DNA of 64,000 nt from Pyricularia pennisetigena (taxonomy: Eukaryota > Ascomycota > Sordariomycetes > Magnaporthales > Pyriculariaceae), in contig NC_043741.1 in NCBI RefSeq assembly GCF_004337985.1, positions 1,554,269 to 1,618,268 on the forward strand, written 5' to 3'. The position numbers and the translations under genes are program-made. How positions within the stretch are numbered: position 1 is the first letter of the stretch; each line of letters begins with the position of its first letter. This document shows positions 24,336 through 34,750 of the stretch, piece after piece. Below the pieces are notes generated by a model, which saw only the letters and a program-made list of their open reading frames with translations, had not been told where the DNA came from and made no database searches.

Positions 24336-26918
24336 TGGGGCTGCAAGTAAGTGCTGTCGCTGTCCTAAGCAATCCGCCAAGCGCGCGCACACATGCAAGA
24401 GCAACGACCACACTTCCAAAGGGTCCATCTCAGGATAAAGCTGCCGAAAGGTAGGCGCCCAATGCAAATGCAGACAAGGAGTGCAGCATATTATTTTTGT
24501 TTTTTTTTCTTGCCGGCCCCCGCACACACCAACATCAAATATATCGATCGATCGTGGCTTTTGATCCTCAGCCGTTGACTGCGGTAGCAGTTGTGCTTCA
24601 GACAAGCAGCCCAATCCCGGTCCGAGGCACTTGGCACTGTCGTGATGCTGGCTCGTTGAAAAGAGACAGGGCAAAGTATTGTAGGCATTCCAGTTCTTCA
24701 TGGCGTCGTTCGGGACACCTCGCAGTGCCAACCTACATCAGGTATGTATGTACTTTAGTTTGGTAAGGGATAAAGTAGGTCCAAGGTATTGGGCAGGTGG
24801 GTATTGAGAATCCATGTGTGCAGATTGACCTGGAAATACTATGGTGCATTCCACCTCGGGCACCCACACCCACACTCGATCGTCACCATTTCCAACGGCA
24901 TTGTGAAAAGCCGATACTTAGAAATCTTGTGTCTTGTGCCGGGATTTTGAATGTGGAGGTCGTGTCTGCTTTGTGGATTTTTTTTCTTTTTCTTTTTCTT
25001 TTTTTTTAGCCACGGGAAAGAAATGCTGTGCAAACGAGCTCTTGGTAATCTCGAGGAAACACAAACACTCGGGTGGATCCAATGCTGTGTCTTTTGGGAA
25101 AATAAGGGAGAGATCAGACGAATAAGGCCGGAAGTCGGAAAATAAGGTGTCGCAGGGCTACCCTCGCAAGTTTGGAACCTGAAAGCGTACTATTGCAGAG
25201 CAACGCACAAGACAACATGTCATGTATCTTCAGTAAAGTATTTTTCACATTACGTTGCAATACTACTTGGGAGGGTTTTGCGTCTGGACCTAGAACAAAC
25301 GCAGTGGTAGTAATGTTACGTCCTTGTCAACAGACAGGATAGGGCAATAGGCGATAGATAGCCCTAGCCCTCCGAAACTTGGGTAGGTACCTTGAGAGCT
25401 TCAGTAGGTGACTTGAGTAGGGTAGGTGCATTGTAATTACTGTAGGTTTCCAGGGAAAAAAGTTCCGATGAATTGATTTCTGTTGCACCTCGGACATTGT
25501 TACCAAGAATAACAAAACCCGTGGGGTTAAATAAGGGCTTTGTTTATGAATGATCTGATCTTTCTTCAATGTGTGTTTGTGGCGCCGTCAAGGCATTGCA
25601 AAAAGAAAAAAAGAAATCCGCGTCAACCTTCCGCTGCTTGTCTGCCCCCCCGGAGTGGGCAAGACTGGAGCACATATAACGCCTTGGCGGCGCCAGAAAA
25701 ACTTCCAAATATGGCGACATCTAGAACCACGACAAGCAACCGAAACCAGCAACGTGGTATTTTCAATCGAAGCAGTGGAGAGTCAACGAAAGGATCTTAC
25801 CAAAGGTAAAAATATAACCCTTTAGAACTGCACCCAAGGCCAAGAAGTACTGGAAACCATCCGATGTCCAACCAACCAACCCAAGTTCGTCATGGGTTCT
25901 CTCAGCCCTGACGCAGGGGCCGTGCCCGACGATTTAAAGTGGTAATGCTACTCAACGTCCCACCCCCGTAGTCCGGGTTGCAGGTTTCAAAACACTTCTC
26001 GCTGGCCCCCTTGACACCCTTGCTCCAAACTCGCCTCGTCCGGGCTAAAGGATGGGCGTCTCTGGGCGGCGGACGGGATTACGGGGGTGGTCTTTGCTGT
26101 CGTCCCGTGTCTAGCCAATGAATGCCCCATCGTTGACGTTTATGATGGAAGTTTAAGAAGAATACAAGAATAAAAAAAATAAAAAAATAAAAAAATTGTA
26201 GAGGGGTGGAGAGAAATGAAAAAAACAAATGGTTTATGGCGCAGTTGATAAACCTCGTCTCCCCTTTCCTCATTTTCATCCCAAGAATCTACTACTCCGT
26301 ATGTAGTCTGGATGCTCCAAACATCCGGTCAGTGCCCTTTTCTTTTTCATTGAGTATACTACCTTAGACGGACGTCGACAAAAAATAGCCTCCCCTCGGC
26401 AGCGAGCTTCTTCCCCATAGCGCGGCCAGATCTTCTCACGCCATCACGCGTACTCCGATGGTGGCATAACGACATTCCCTGCCCGACCTTGACGGCAGGC
26501 ACGCAGACTAGACCGGTAGTCTCCCCGTGTCTTGGGGCTGTTCGGGGCCGGCCGGCAGGACCGCTGTCTAACCTGGGCTGGCATCGCCTGTTTGCCGCCC
26601 CAAATACACGTACATACGCACTAGATCTCTACCTACTACCTAGACCAACTCTTTTGTCCTCTTCACGGTTCTGCATGGTTGCGGGGCGGGGACAGCACAA
26701 GCATCCGCCACCGACGCCGACGCCGCAGAAGTATCTGTACCAACCTCTTGGCTCGAGCAGTGAGCGGTGCGTGGCACTTGAACCGACATAGGCACACAGC
26801 ATCGACCTCTGGTAGGCTTTGAATCCTATCGCAAATAAATAAATAAATTTTGCAAACAAGAGAAAACAAGGAGGCCTGGTTTTGGCGTGACCTATCATCA
26901 CGCCCCCCGTCTTTGGTC

Positions 26919-28571
26919 ATGGCTCTGACCATCAAACACCTCAACGGCGACGCATCCTTCCTTTTGACCTTTGAGCCCCTCGTCTCTGGTCCTCGCGACC
27001 CTGATGCCGCGAGCCCTACCCCCTTCCGCATATTACTGGACCCTTGGATCACAGGGTCATCAACCATCTTTCACTCAAAGATATCCGTCTCTACTCACAA
27101 GCAGCCGGCTTGCATCTCCTCGCTGCAGGAGCTGCCGGAACCCGATCTCGTCGTCATCTCGCAGCACAAGAGCGATCATTGCAACGAGGCCACCCTTCGA
27201 CAGCTGCCCGCCTCTGGCACCAAGACTTTGATTCTCGCCGAGCCAGCATCGGCCCGCGTCATCAAGTCGTGGAAGTACTTTGACCGTCAAAAGGTTCGCA
27301 CAATCCCCAAATGGGGTGAGTCTACCGAGCAAGGCCGTGAGGCCCTTGTGCGCATTCCATTGCCGCCCCTGGTGCCTGGCGGCGAACCCGGCGAGGTAAC
27401 CGTCGCCTTCATCCCTCAGCGGAGAGACATATCCGGTCTGCACAGCGCTGTCGGCATCACTTACCGCCCGCCTGGCACGTCTGTCGCCGCCGCCGCCGCC
27501 ACTCATATCAACCACGGCGGCGCATGGCCCTCACGACCCCCCTCGGTCCGTAGGGCCTTTCTTCACCCTAGATGTGCCAGTCCCGCCCTGGGTCCTGGTC
27601 CCCAGCCCATGACGACATCATCCGTCCTCACGCCGCCCGAGACTCCAAACTCGTACCGCTCCAATGCATTCCCTCCATTCGCCAATGCCGCCGACTGCAT
27701 CCACCGCCACCCGACGCAGACTCCGTTCGGACTACCCCCGACGCCCACGTCTCTCCGCTCATCCCGATCCACATCCTCGCTCCAGCTTTCGCGGCAGCTG
27801 TCGCGACTCTCGACGGCGGCGACGCAGACCCCGCGCAGCCTCTCGCTCCTCTACTCTCCGCACGGCATCTCGACGACGTCCCTCTCGTCCTACGTGACGT
27901 CCCATCTCGTCGCCGAGGCCGCCCTCCCGCTGACGGCCCTCCTGCACTGCTTCGACGCCGTCAGCAACCCCTGGTGGCTCGGCGGCAACATCCTCCTCGG
28001 CGCGCCCGCGGGGCTCGAGACCGCCACCGCACTCCGCGCCCGCGCCTGGGTGTCGGCCCACGACGGCGAGAAGGAGCTCAGGGGCATCGCCACCGCCCTG
28101 CTAAAGACGAAGCACTACCGCCGGGAGAACATTGTCGAGGCCGTCAGCCCCGCCCTGCAGCGGTACATGCAGCAGCAGCAGCAGCAGCAGCCGGCAGACG
28201 AGTCCGAGGTTGCTGCAAGTAGCCGCGCGAGCAGCCGCCGCAGCTCCGTCGTCGGGAGCGACGCGGGAGGCAGAGGGGGCAGGCCGACTGAGATCTTGGC
28301 GCTGGGTATCGGCGAGCAGGTGGTCATCTGCAACGACGGCGTGTGGAACGCAGAGGTTGCTACACCAGAGTCGCCTGCTCCTCCTCCTCCTCCTCCTCCT
28401 GAGCCCGCGTGGGCGCCCCCTCCTCCACCAACAATGCATCGTCACAAACTGATGCCGAGACCGATGAGCCCGCTTGACTTTGACCCGGCCAGCTTTGATG
28501 GGTCTGTGCCTTCCATCGAGGTCGATGATCTGCACACAGCCAGAGGACCTCAGTTTTGCCGCATATGCTGA
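26919..28571 (+). CDS. metallo-beta-lactamase-fold protein (UlaG-like, fungal)
   Basis: Single exon, 550 aa. The start MALTIKHLNGDASFLLTFEP, then FRILLDPWITGSSTIFHSKI and the block PDLVVISQHKSDHCNEATLR match the fungal branch of the MBL superfamily related to UlaG-type lactonases. The usual HxHxDH zinc motif is altered to S-Q-H-K-S-D-H-C, keeping only the H..DH part. VAFIPQRRDISGLHSAVGIT follows. The second half has a disordered Ser/Pro-rich insert, then LLHCFDAVSNPWWLGGNILL and a helical region. After about residue 415 come a short polyGln run (CAG repeats near 28173-28188) and polyPro tracts. No substrate can be assigned; reduced or changed metal binding is possible. Confidence 0.85.
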   Translation: MALTIKHLNGDASFLLTFEPLVSGPRDPDAASPTPFRILLDPWITGSSTIFHSKISVSTHKQPACISSLQELPEPDLVVISQHKSDHCNEATLRQLPASGTKTLILAEPASARVIKSWKYFDRQKVRTIPKWGESTEQGREALVRIPLPPLVPGGEPGEVTVAFIPQRRDISGLHSAVGITYRPPGTSVAAAAATHINHGGAWPSRPPSVRRAFLHPRCASPALGPGPQPMTTSSVLTPPETPNSYRSNAFPPFANAADCIHRHPTQTPFGLPPTPTSLRSSRSTSSLQLSRQLSRLSTAATQTPRSLSLLYSPHGISTTSLSSYVTSHLVAEAALPLTALLHCFDAVSNPWWLGGNILLGAPAGLETATALRARAWVSAHDGEKELRGIATALLKTKHYRRENIVEAVSPALQRYMQQQQQQQPADESEVAASSRASSRRSSVVGSDAGGRGGRPTEILALGIGEQVVICNDGVWNAEVATPESPAPPPPPPPEPAWAPPPPPTMHRHKLMPRPMSPLDFDPASFDGSVPSIEVDDLHTARGPQFCRIC

Positions 28572-29276
28572 TCCTTTCTTTTCTACTGTCTTTTACCTTT
28601 CTTCGCCAAACATAAAAGGTCCGGGGATAGCACCTTGGACGACCCCTGACTGGCGCGACTTTACCATGAATTGTCTTTCTTAATATTTCCGTCTTGGCGT
28701 TGAAGGAACAAAGGATCTGTTTTTTTTTTCTCTTTTCTGCTGGTTTCTGACAGTCCTTGGTTGTTGCGCAAGGCGCTGTCAAATATTTCCCTTTGTCTCT
28801 TTTCTTTTTTCTACTACTTATGATGATACCACCCGATGCAACAACCACAGATCTGGTCTGTTGCCTGTTTTCTTGACGATATTGTTCTTTTTAGTCTCCT
28901 ACGACAAGCTCCTTTACCACATTTTTTTTCCCCCTTCCGGATTTTCAGTCGGCTGAATGATATAAAAGCGGATCCATATAGATAAAAGAATACCAACTCA
29001 ACTCTATCATGAGCAAGTCTCATCATGTCATCTGTACTGTTGTGAAAATAACCCTTCTGTATGCTACTCCCACACCCTGGCAGCCTAGAAACCTGAAAAG
29101 CCTGTTAGGTGCAAGCCGCCAAGAACCCAGACATATATTTCGGATCAGCAGTGTCAGAGGCATGCGCGTCGTTCTTGGATGGCGTAAAGGATTGTCCTCA
29201 TGGACTCCTGATTCGTCTATTCAGCTGTAGCATGAACGCAGTCCACTTGACGAGTCTTAATATGGTAGCCAGACAA

Positions 29277-29313
<37 letters not shown>

Positions 29314-29482
29314 AGAAAATAAAGAATAATACTACAAATTACCCAGCATGATGGGCCACTGCTCTTGATGGTCCCCCCCTTCATCATTTTGGCTCTTTTG
29401 CTTTGGTATTTTATTCGGCAGTCTCAAATTTCCCTACCCCCACAAAAAGACAAAAAAAAATACCATCCGTCGCTTCTCAGCA
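28572..29482. other. spacer between convergent genes
   Basis: 3' flanks of the MBL gene and the penta-EF-hand gene. It has a T tract near 28720 and a 34-base A tract at 29278-29311. No gene seen. Confidence 0.5.
29278..29311 (+). repeat. A34 homopolymer
   Basis: Thirty-four uninterrupted A residues between convergent genes. The exact length is uncertain in any assembly. Confidence 0.85.
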
Positions 29483-30526
29483 CTACTTGAGCTGCTTCAG
29501 AATCTCGGTCAAGAAGTCCTCAAAGCTGAGCGTGATGTAGCCGTCCCGGTCGTCATCGTAGCGCTTGAAAACGTCCGTCATGCGCTTGAGAGAGATGCAG
29601 CTCTGAACAAACAGGTCAAAGCTCATGGAGCCCTCGCCGCGCTTGTCGTACGTCCTAAATAGCAGCTCGGTGAAGCGGTCCGACAGCCGATACCGGAAGG
29701 CAACGAGCGCATTGCGGAACTCGTCAAGGCAAATGTTGCCGGAACGGTCCGTATCGAAGCGGTCAAAGAGCGTACGCCAACTGGCCAGGAACGACCAGAG
29801 GCCGCAGAACTCATCGAAACCAATGGTACCGGAGCGGTCGGAGTCGAACATGCGAATCATCATGCGGACCGTGTGCGGGTCAAAAGCTGTCCAGTCTCCG
29901 TTGACGAGGGCCGCCGAGAGTTCCCTTTCAGAGAGCTGGCCGGTACCTGTCAGGTTGGGGTCAGTACTATGATCCTCTTCCTGCTATTTACTTGACGGTC
30001 ACATGTTGGCGCAATGGGCAGCTTACCGTCCTTGTCGACTGCCCTGAACAACGGCCTCAGGGTAGGATCGTTGCCATCTCTGGTCTCGGGTGGTGCAGGA
30101 CTCGGCGGGGGACGGCTGGTTGCCGGCGGGCGCTGCTGTGTCGCGCTACCAAGAGGCCTCTGCTCGGGCCGTGGAGGAACAGGCTTGTTCTCATATCGGC
30201 TTGGTGGGATCTGCGGCTGGTAGTATTGGGGGCTTGCCTGGGAAGGAGACGGAATTTTCTGGCTGCTGCCCTTCTGTAAAGTTGTTGCAATTGTCAGAAA
30301 GTGCTTCAGATACGCTTGCAAGAGCATGCAAGCGCGGAGGCGCAAAAGTTAGACCGCTATCCTTACCGATTCGGGCTCTGCGAACCTGCGAACGGGTTCG
30401 GTTCCTCAGAGTTAGTAAAGTGGACTTGTGTTCCAGGGCTAATTGTCGCGTTTTGGATTGCCGTTATGCTACATGGAGGACTTACCTGGGAAGCTCGTCC
30501 GGGTTGTAGGGTCGGTTGTACGCCAT
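29483..30526 (-). CDS. PEF1: penta-EF-hand calcium-binding protein (ALG-2/peflin type)
   Basis: Calcium-responsive adaptor of the PEF family, involved in membrane traffic and repair or polarity in fungi (family knowledge). Minus-strand exons: 30486-30526, 30367-30385 (19 nt), 30027-30273 and 29483-29946, giving 256 aa. Start MAYNRPYNPDELPR, then a Pro/Gln-rich tail as in other PEF proteins. Five EF-hands follow: DKDGTGQLSERE (rebuilt across the last splice), DSDRSGTIGFDE, DTDRSGNICLDE, a degenerate DKRGEGSMSFD, and DDDRDGYITLSFED. Loops one to three have the acidic residues needed for calcium. All junctions are GT-AG and in phase. The acceptor of the 19-nt exon sits in an 8-bp direct duplication (GTTCGCAG); only the first copy keeps frame. 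Confidence 0.93.
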
Positions 30527-31931
30527 ATTTTTAGAATCTTCGTGGTTTGGAATAAGAAATCGACTTTATGATGGTCCCTCCGTGTCGCAAAACAAGGCGC
30601 GCAACCAAAAAGACGGGGTGGGGTAGGTCGAAGGGATATATGAACTTGTAACTAGACTAGCTGTAGATGCTATTTCGGCACGGGAAATTAGTTCGAGTAT
30701 AGGAGGGAAAAGAGGACGTAGTAAAGAAATAAAAACTAGACAAGGAACAAGAAGGCGTCGTAATCAACGAGCTTGGAGCGCCTTGTGCGATGTCAAAGCT
30801 GTGGATATCCGATGGATAAGATGGAGGGGTTCGCGCCGAATCCTTTCGCAAATTGGCTGCTGTTGATGTGACCTGACAGGACCCAAAGTCGCGGGTGCGG
30901 GGCGATACGCCCATCTCTGCAACGGTTTCCAGGGGTCTTTTTGCTTCTGCAGAGCGACACCAACCCCACAGCCAATTCTGCTACTGTGGTAGACCTAGTT
31001 GCGGCCCTGCCTTACGAAGAAAACGAGGGTCGCAACCCGGGCATGTTCCTGACCGTAGCCAAGGTAAGCTATTTAAAAATAAAACCCAGAGATCCTTGGA
31101 AATTAAACATGGTGGCCCTCATGCAACAACAGGAGAAGAACCAACAAGATTCCTGCGTCAAAACACCGGCAGCTGTGAGGAGTAATGGTAGTAGTATATG
31201 GCGGTTAATTGGGCCACAATCAAGGCCTACTACACCAACAACCACAACACGCTTTGTGCAACATGGCATCTATCATACTCTACGAGCCTGATCCTGATTA
31301 TGAAAGCGCCCTAATGCAGCTGCGAGTAAGCGCCCTGTGGAATGACTTTCCATGACCTTGTTCCCGCCGGCTGAGGCGGCACGCAGCCAAGCGGCATCAG
31401 CGGCTGTTTGTCGATGGTCCTGATTCGGTTCTGATTCTGGTTTTCATAATTCAGGAGTTCCGTCTTCCCTCCGTGATCCATCCAGCTGCGTGATCATCAG
31501 CCCCTAGTGGACGCTAAAAGGGTTGCGGCTCCGGGTGCAACCCGGCACCGGCACGAGGGACAATGGGCCAACTGAGGTCCCCACCCGTTGCGTGGCCGCC
31601 CCGCAGTTTCACAGCGTTCACCCAAGGCGGTAATACCTACGAGGATCACTGAACCGGAACCCTTCGACTTGCCTGCAGAAAGCGCAATCTTAACTCGGCT
31701 AAGGTGTCCAGAACATAATTGCAGTACTGCACTCGCTTACACTACATTCCGAATCCGAACCCCCCAGCCAAGTAGATCTGCACCACCCAGATCCGGCATT
31801 TGCGAACCTGAAGGGACAAAATCCAAACAGAACAGCAAGACGGTCCAATACAATCTCGCGGCAGCACCCGGCAGGACCCGGTGTATCGGTGTATCTAGCT
31901 AGAGCGGATCAGCCTTGCCATCCCCACGATC
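30527..31931. other. divergent spacer between PEF1 and the ChaC gene
   Basis: Promoters for both genes. No firm gene. A possible 33-codon spliced ORF (31263-31325 joined to 31455-31493) has a gtaagc donor and keeps phase, but I have no support beyond that. Confidence 0.45.
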
Positions 31932-33151
31932 ATGGCCGCGAATGGAAATCCCCTCCCGGATGATGATGGGGAGTTTTGGATTTTTGGTTATGGGTATGCT
32001 AAACGAAAATAAGTATAAAACAAACGAAGCCCCTAGCCAGGTGGCAAGACTAAAGAAGTGTTGAGACTGGCTTTTGGTTTTTTTTTTTTTTTTTTTTTAA
32101 GAAAAAAAAAAATTTAATTTGACCAACAATTCTAATGTGCTGCTTGCTATCATTTCTAGGAGTCTAATTTGGAAACCACCCCCTCATTTCGGTACTAGCC
32201 TCCTGGTCACTCGCTCTCTCGGCCGAGCCTAGCTAGAAGTCGATAATGGAATCGACTAACACAATTCCAAAGACCGCAGAATACCCGGTTGGGTAGCTGG
32301 CTATGTCAGACGATTTTGGCAAGTATGTGAATTTTATTTTAATCCTAGGTTTCCATGGGTATATAACCAATGGAGGGGCCAAGCGATGTTCCCATATCTG
32401 CAGTATATCACGAACTACTTTCATGAATTACTCATATTGCAAACTTCTCAAAAAGCTTGATGGCTAACTATATTAATAGGCAAGGTACGAACATTACTGC
32501 CCAACCAACAATATTCCCACCAATCTCTGAGTTTGGATCGCTCATATGTCACTGCACTTCTAACCGGTCCCTCGCCACTAACCACGTTTTCATTTTCCCA
32601 GCGAGGATCACCGAGGAACACCAGAGAAGCCCGGACGTGTCGTCACGCTGCTGGAGCGCTCCTTCTGGCAGACACTGACTGATCACCACGAGGATGCTCC
32701 CGATCGCGTCTGGGGCGTTGCGTACCGCATCAAGGCCGACAAGGTGGAAGAGGTCAAGGACTATCTAGACATTCGAGAGATCAACGGGTACACCATCCAC
32801 TACACGCCCTTCCACCCAGCAGACGGATCCGGCCCGATCAGGACCTTGGTCTACATCGGCACCCCCGACAACCCCCAGTTCGTGGGACCTCAGGACCCGC
32901 AGGCACTCGCCGAGCATATCCACCGCTCCGAGGGTCCCAGCGGACTGAATAGGGACTATCTGCTGTCCCTGAACGATGCACTGAACCAGCTGGGACCGGA
33001 GAGCAGGGATGAGCATGTCGCCGACCTGTCGAGACGTGTTCGTGCCATGCAGGCGGACTCTGCGGCTCAGGCTGACCAACCGTCCCAGCATCATGACTTT
33101 CGCAAAGTCCACAGCACTGAGGAACAAGAAGAGACTGAGAAGTCTACCTAG
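31932..33151 (+). CDS. GCG1: ChaC-type gamma-glutamylcyclotransferase (glutathione-specific)
   Basis: Cytosolic enzyme that splits glutathione into 5-oxoproline and Cys-Gly. Exons are 31932-31993, 32160-32191, 32273-32322, 32480-32484 and 32602-33151, giving 232 aa. The spliced product carries EFWIFGYG, then GSLIWKPPPHF (the substrate-binding GYGSL), DRRIPGWVAGYVRRFWQ, then A-S-E-D-H-R-G-T-P-E-K-P-G-R-V, and VWGVAYRI. The catalytic Glu is expected in the later REINGYT block. The fourth exon is only five bases (GCAAG). Without it the frame shifts and conserved QASEDHRG is lost; with it both flanking phases fit. Branch-like CTAAC sites precede both the micro-exon and the last exon. Intron 1 contains a T21/A11 inverted repeat. 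The C-terminal ~25 residues are polar and probably disordered. Confidence 0.92.
32480..32484 (+). other. 5-nt micro-exon of the ChaC gene
   Basis: Sequence GCAAG, flanked by acceptor ...attaatag and donor gtacga. It supplies codon GCA (Ala) and the first two bases of AGC (Ser), giving W-Q-A-S-E-D-H-R. A CTAAC branch-type site lies 12 bases upstream of the acceptor. Confidence 0.8.
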
Positions 33152-33813
33152 CAGAGCTGGTTTCTTCAGGGTCAACTCCTTGCGTCGATACAGGAACCGA
33201 CACGGTCCCGGGTCTCTCGTCCCCGATGGCTTTGCCGGGCTAGACCTTGGCAACACTCGGTCCTGCGGCATCCCCTTGACACGTATAGAAGCACAAAAAT
33301 CCGTTCGATTTAGCTTACGCTTGCAGATCTTGCAGCCGCGCTGGAGTCAACAGATGCCTCCAGCCAGTCGTGGGAGACGGACGTGGAACTTTTAGACCAA
33401 CATAGAGTCGCATAGCTAACCCATCCCCTCCGGTATAAAATATAGGAGTCATCTCAAATGAAGTCTTTCGTGTTCATGATATAGTTTTGTATAAGCCATA
33501 CGGGCTGTCCACCGTGCCCTTCATGGTTGGAGGGCATAAGGGGTTTGGGTATCGGTCGCGCACTAACACAGCAAAGGATCGCAAACAACAACAGGACGGA
33601 ATCCCCTGAATGACCCAATCCAGCAACAGTTGATGTAGTGCCCCACATGGTCCCGTCTGCGTTTTCTTTTGCCGACGCTAAGTTTCGCCCGCCTTTCACC
33701 CTGGCTGGCATTGGGCTGGGGGGGGGGCCGCCTTTCCAAGTTGGTTGTGATGGATATTATTCCAGAAACCTCTTCTCCGCTCCCTTCCCTCCCTCATAAC
33801 CCAATTGCTTAAC
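33152..33813. other. spacer between convergent genes
   Basis: 3' flanks of the ChaC gene and the RRM gene. It has a G10 tract near 33718-33727 and no supported gene. Confidence 0.5.
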
Positions 33814-34750
33814 TCAGTATGGCCCGCCCTGGGGGTTTTGCGGGGGCATCTGTTGTTGAGGTGGTACTTGACCAGAGGGGTCGGGGTAATATCCGGGGTG
33901 GCCAGCAGCGGCTTGCCAAGCTATGCAACGGCTTTCATGTCAATGTCGCCTCCCTCTGTATCGTACATAAGCGAAAAACGATGAACCCCTCCAATATCTT
34001 TGTCGATCTCTACTTACTCTGTGCTGGTGGAGCCCCATACCCTGACATCTGCGGCGGGTAACCTCCGCGGCCGTAAGGTTGGGGGTACATCTGCGGAGCG
34101 CCATATTGTGGGAGGTGCATCCCATACGGCATCGGCGGCATCTGCGGGGACGCATAGCCGCCTCGGCCGCCGTAGCCACCTCGGAAACCACCACCACCAC
34201 CACCCCTCGGGCCAGTGTCGGAGGCCTTGTCGACACGTATCGTCCGTCCGTCGAACCTACAACGAGTTCGTGGTCAGGAGAGACAATGAAAATAGGAGCA
34301 GATGACAGAGAGAGGCGAAGCTATGTCCTTGGAGAAAGATCTGTCGTCTGGGACTTGAGCTTACTCAACGTTGTTCATTGCGGTGATGGCTTTTTGGGCA
34401 TCATCTTCGTTGGTATATCGCACGAATCCAAATCCTCGACTGCGACCTGTATCTCGGTCTTTGACGACGACCTGAATACCCAAACACTTCATGTCAGCTG
34501 AAAAGCTGTCAAGGAGTCTGAGAGCTCCCTTTTCCGCGCCGGTCCCGAGGGTAAACTTACAGCCTCTTCTACGACGCCATACTCCTCAAACTTCTGTCGC
34601 AGAGTACTTTCTTCCGTGTGCCAGGCAAGGCCGCTTTCAACCAGACTGTTAGTATTACTCGGGTGAAAGATGGGAGTAGCCCGACTACAACAAGGCTTTT
34701 TAAGCAGCTGGAAAGCGGCCGTGATCTCACCCGATGAAAAGTTTCGACAT
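33814..34750 (-). CDS. glycine-rich RRM RNA-binding protein
   Basis: Small RNA-binding protein of the GRP/CIRP type: one RRM plus a Gly/Tyr/Gln/Pro-rich tail. Minus-strand exons: 34731-34750, 34561-34633, 34365-34471, 34018-34256 and 33814-33920, giving 181 aa. RNP2 appears as KLFIGGLAW across the first splice (GG|C). RNP1 is [10 protein letters not shown], and the RRM closes with [13 protein letters not shown]. The tail has [19 protein letters not shown] and several Gln-Met-Pro units, and the last exon encodes [17 protein letters not shown] to ...QGGPY. The in-frame stop soon after a gtaagt donor at 34017 shows that the last intron must be removed. Likely roles (cold or stress response, mRNA fate) are inferred from the family only. 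Confidence 0.92.

Larger units (their letters stand above)
21421..26918. other. long divergent spacer, 5.5 kb
   Basis: Divergent promoter region between the RING-like gene (-) and the MBL gene (+), with no supported gene. It contains a GGTA microsatellite (21671-21776), an N gap (24269-24335), several T/A tracts (for example 23383-23395) and GGTACC sites near 22895, 24019 and 25386. ORFs found here are short, interrupted or low complexity. Confidence 0.5.

Noticed and set aside
24243..24731. Minus-strand frame across the small gap
   Set aside because: Part of it is N, and the rest has no recognisable domain.
27572..28222. 216-codon frame inside the MBL gene on the same strand
   Set aside because: Arg/Pro/His-rich shadow frame of a GC-biased gene; the MBL frame has the family motifs.
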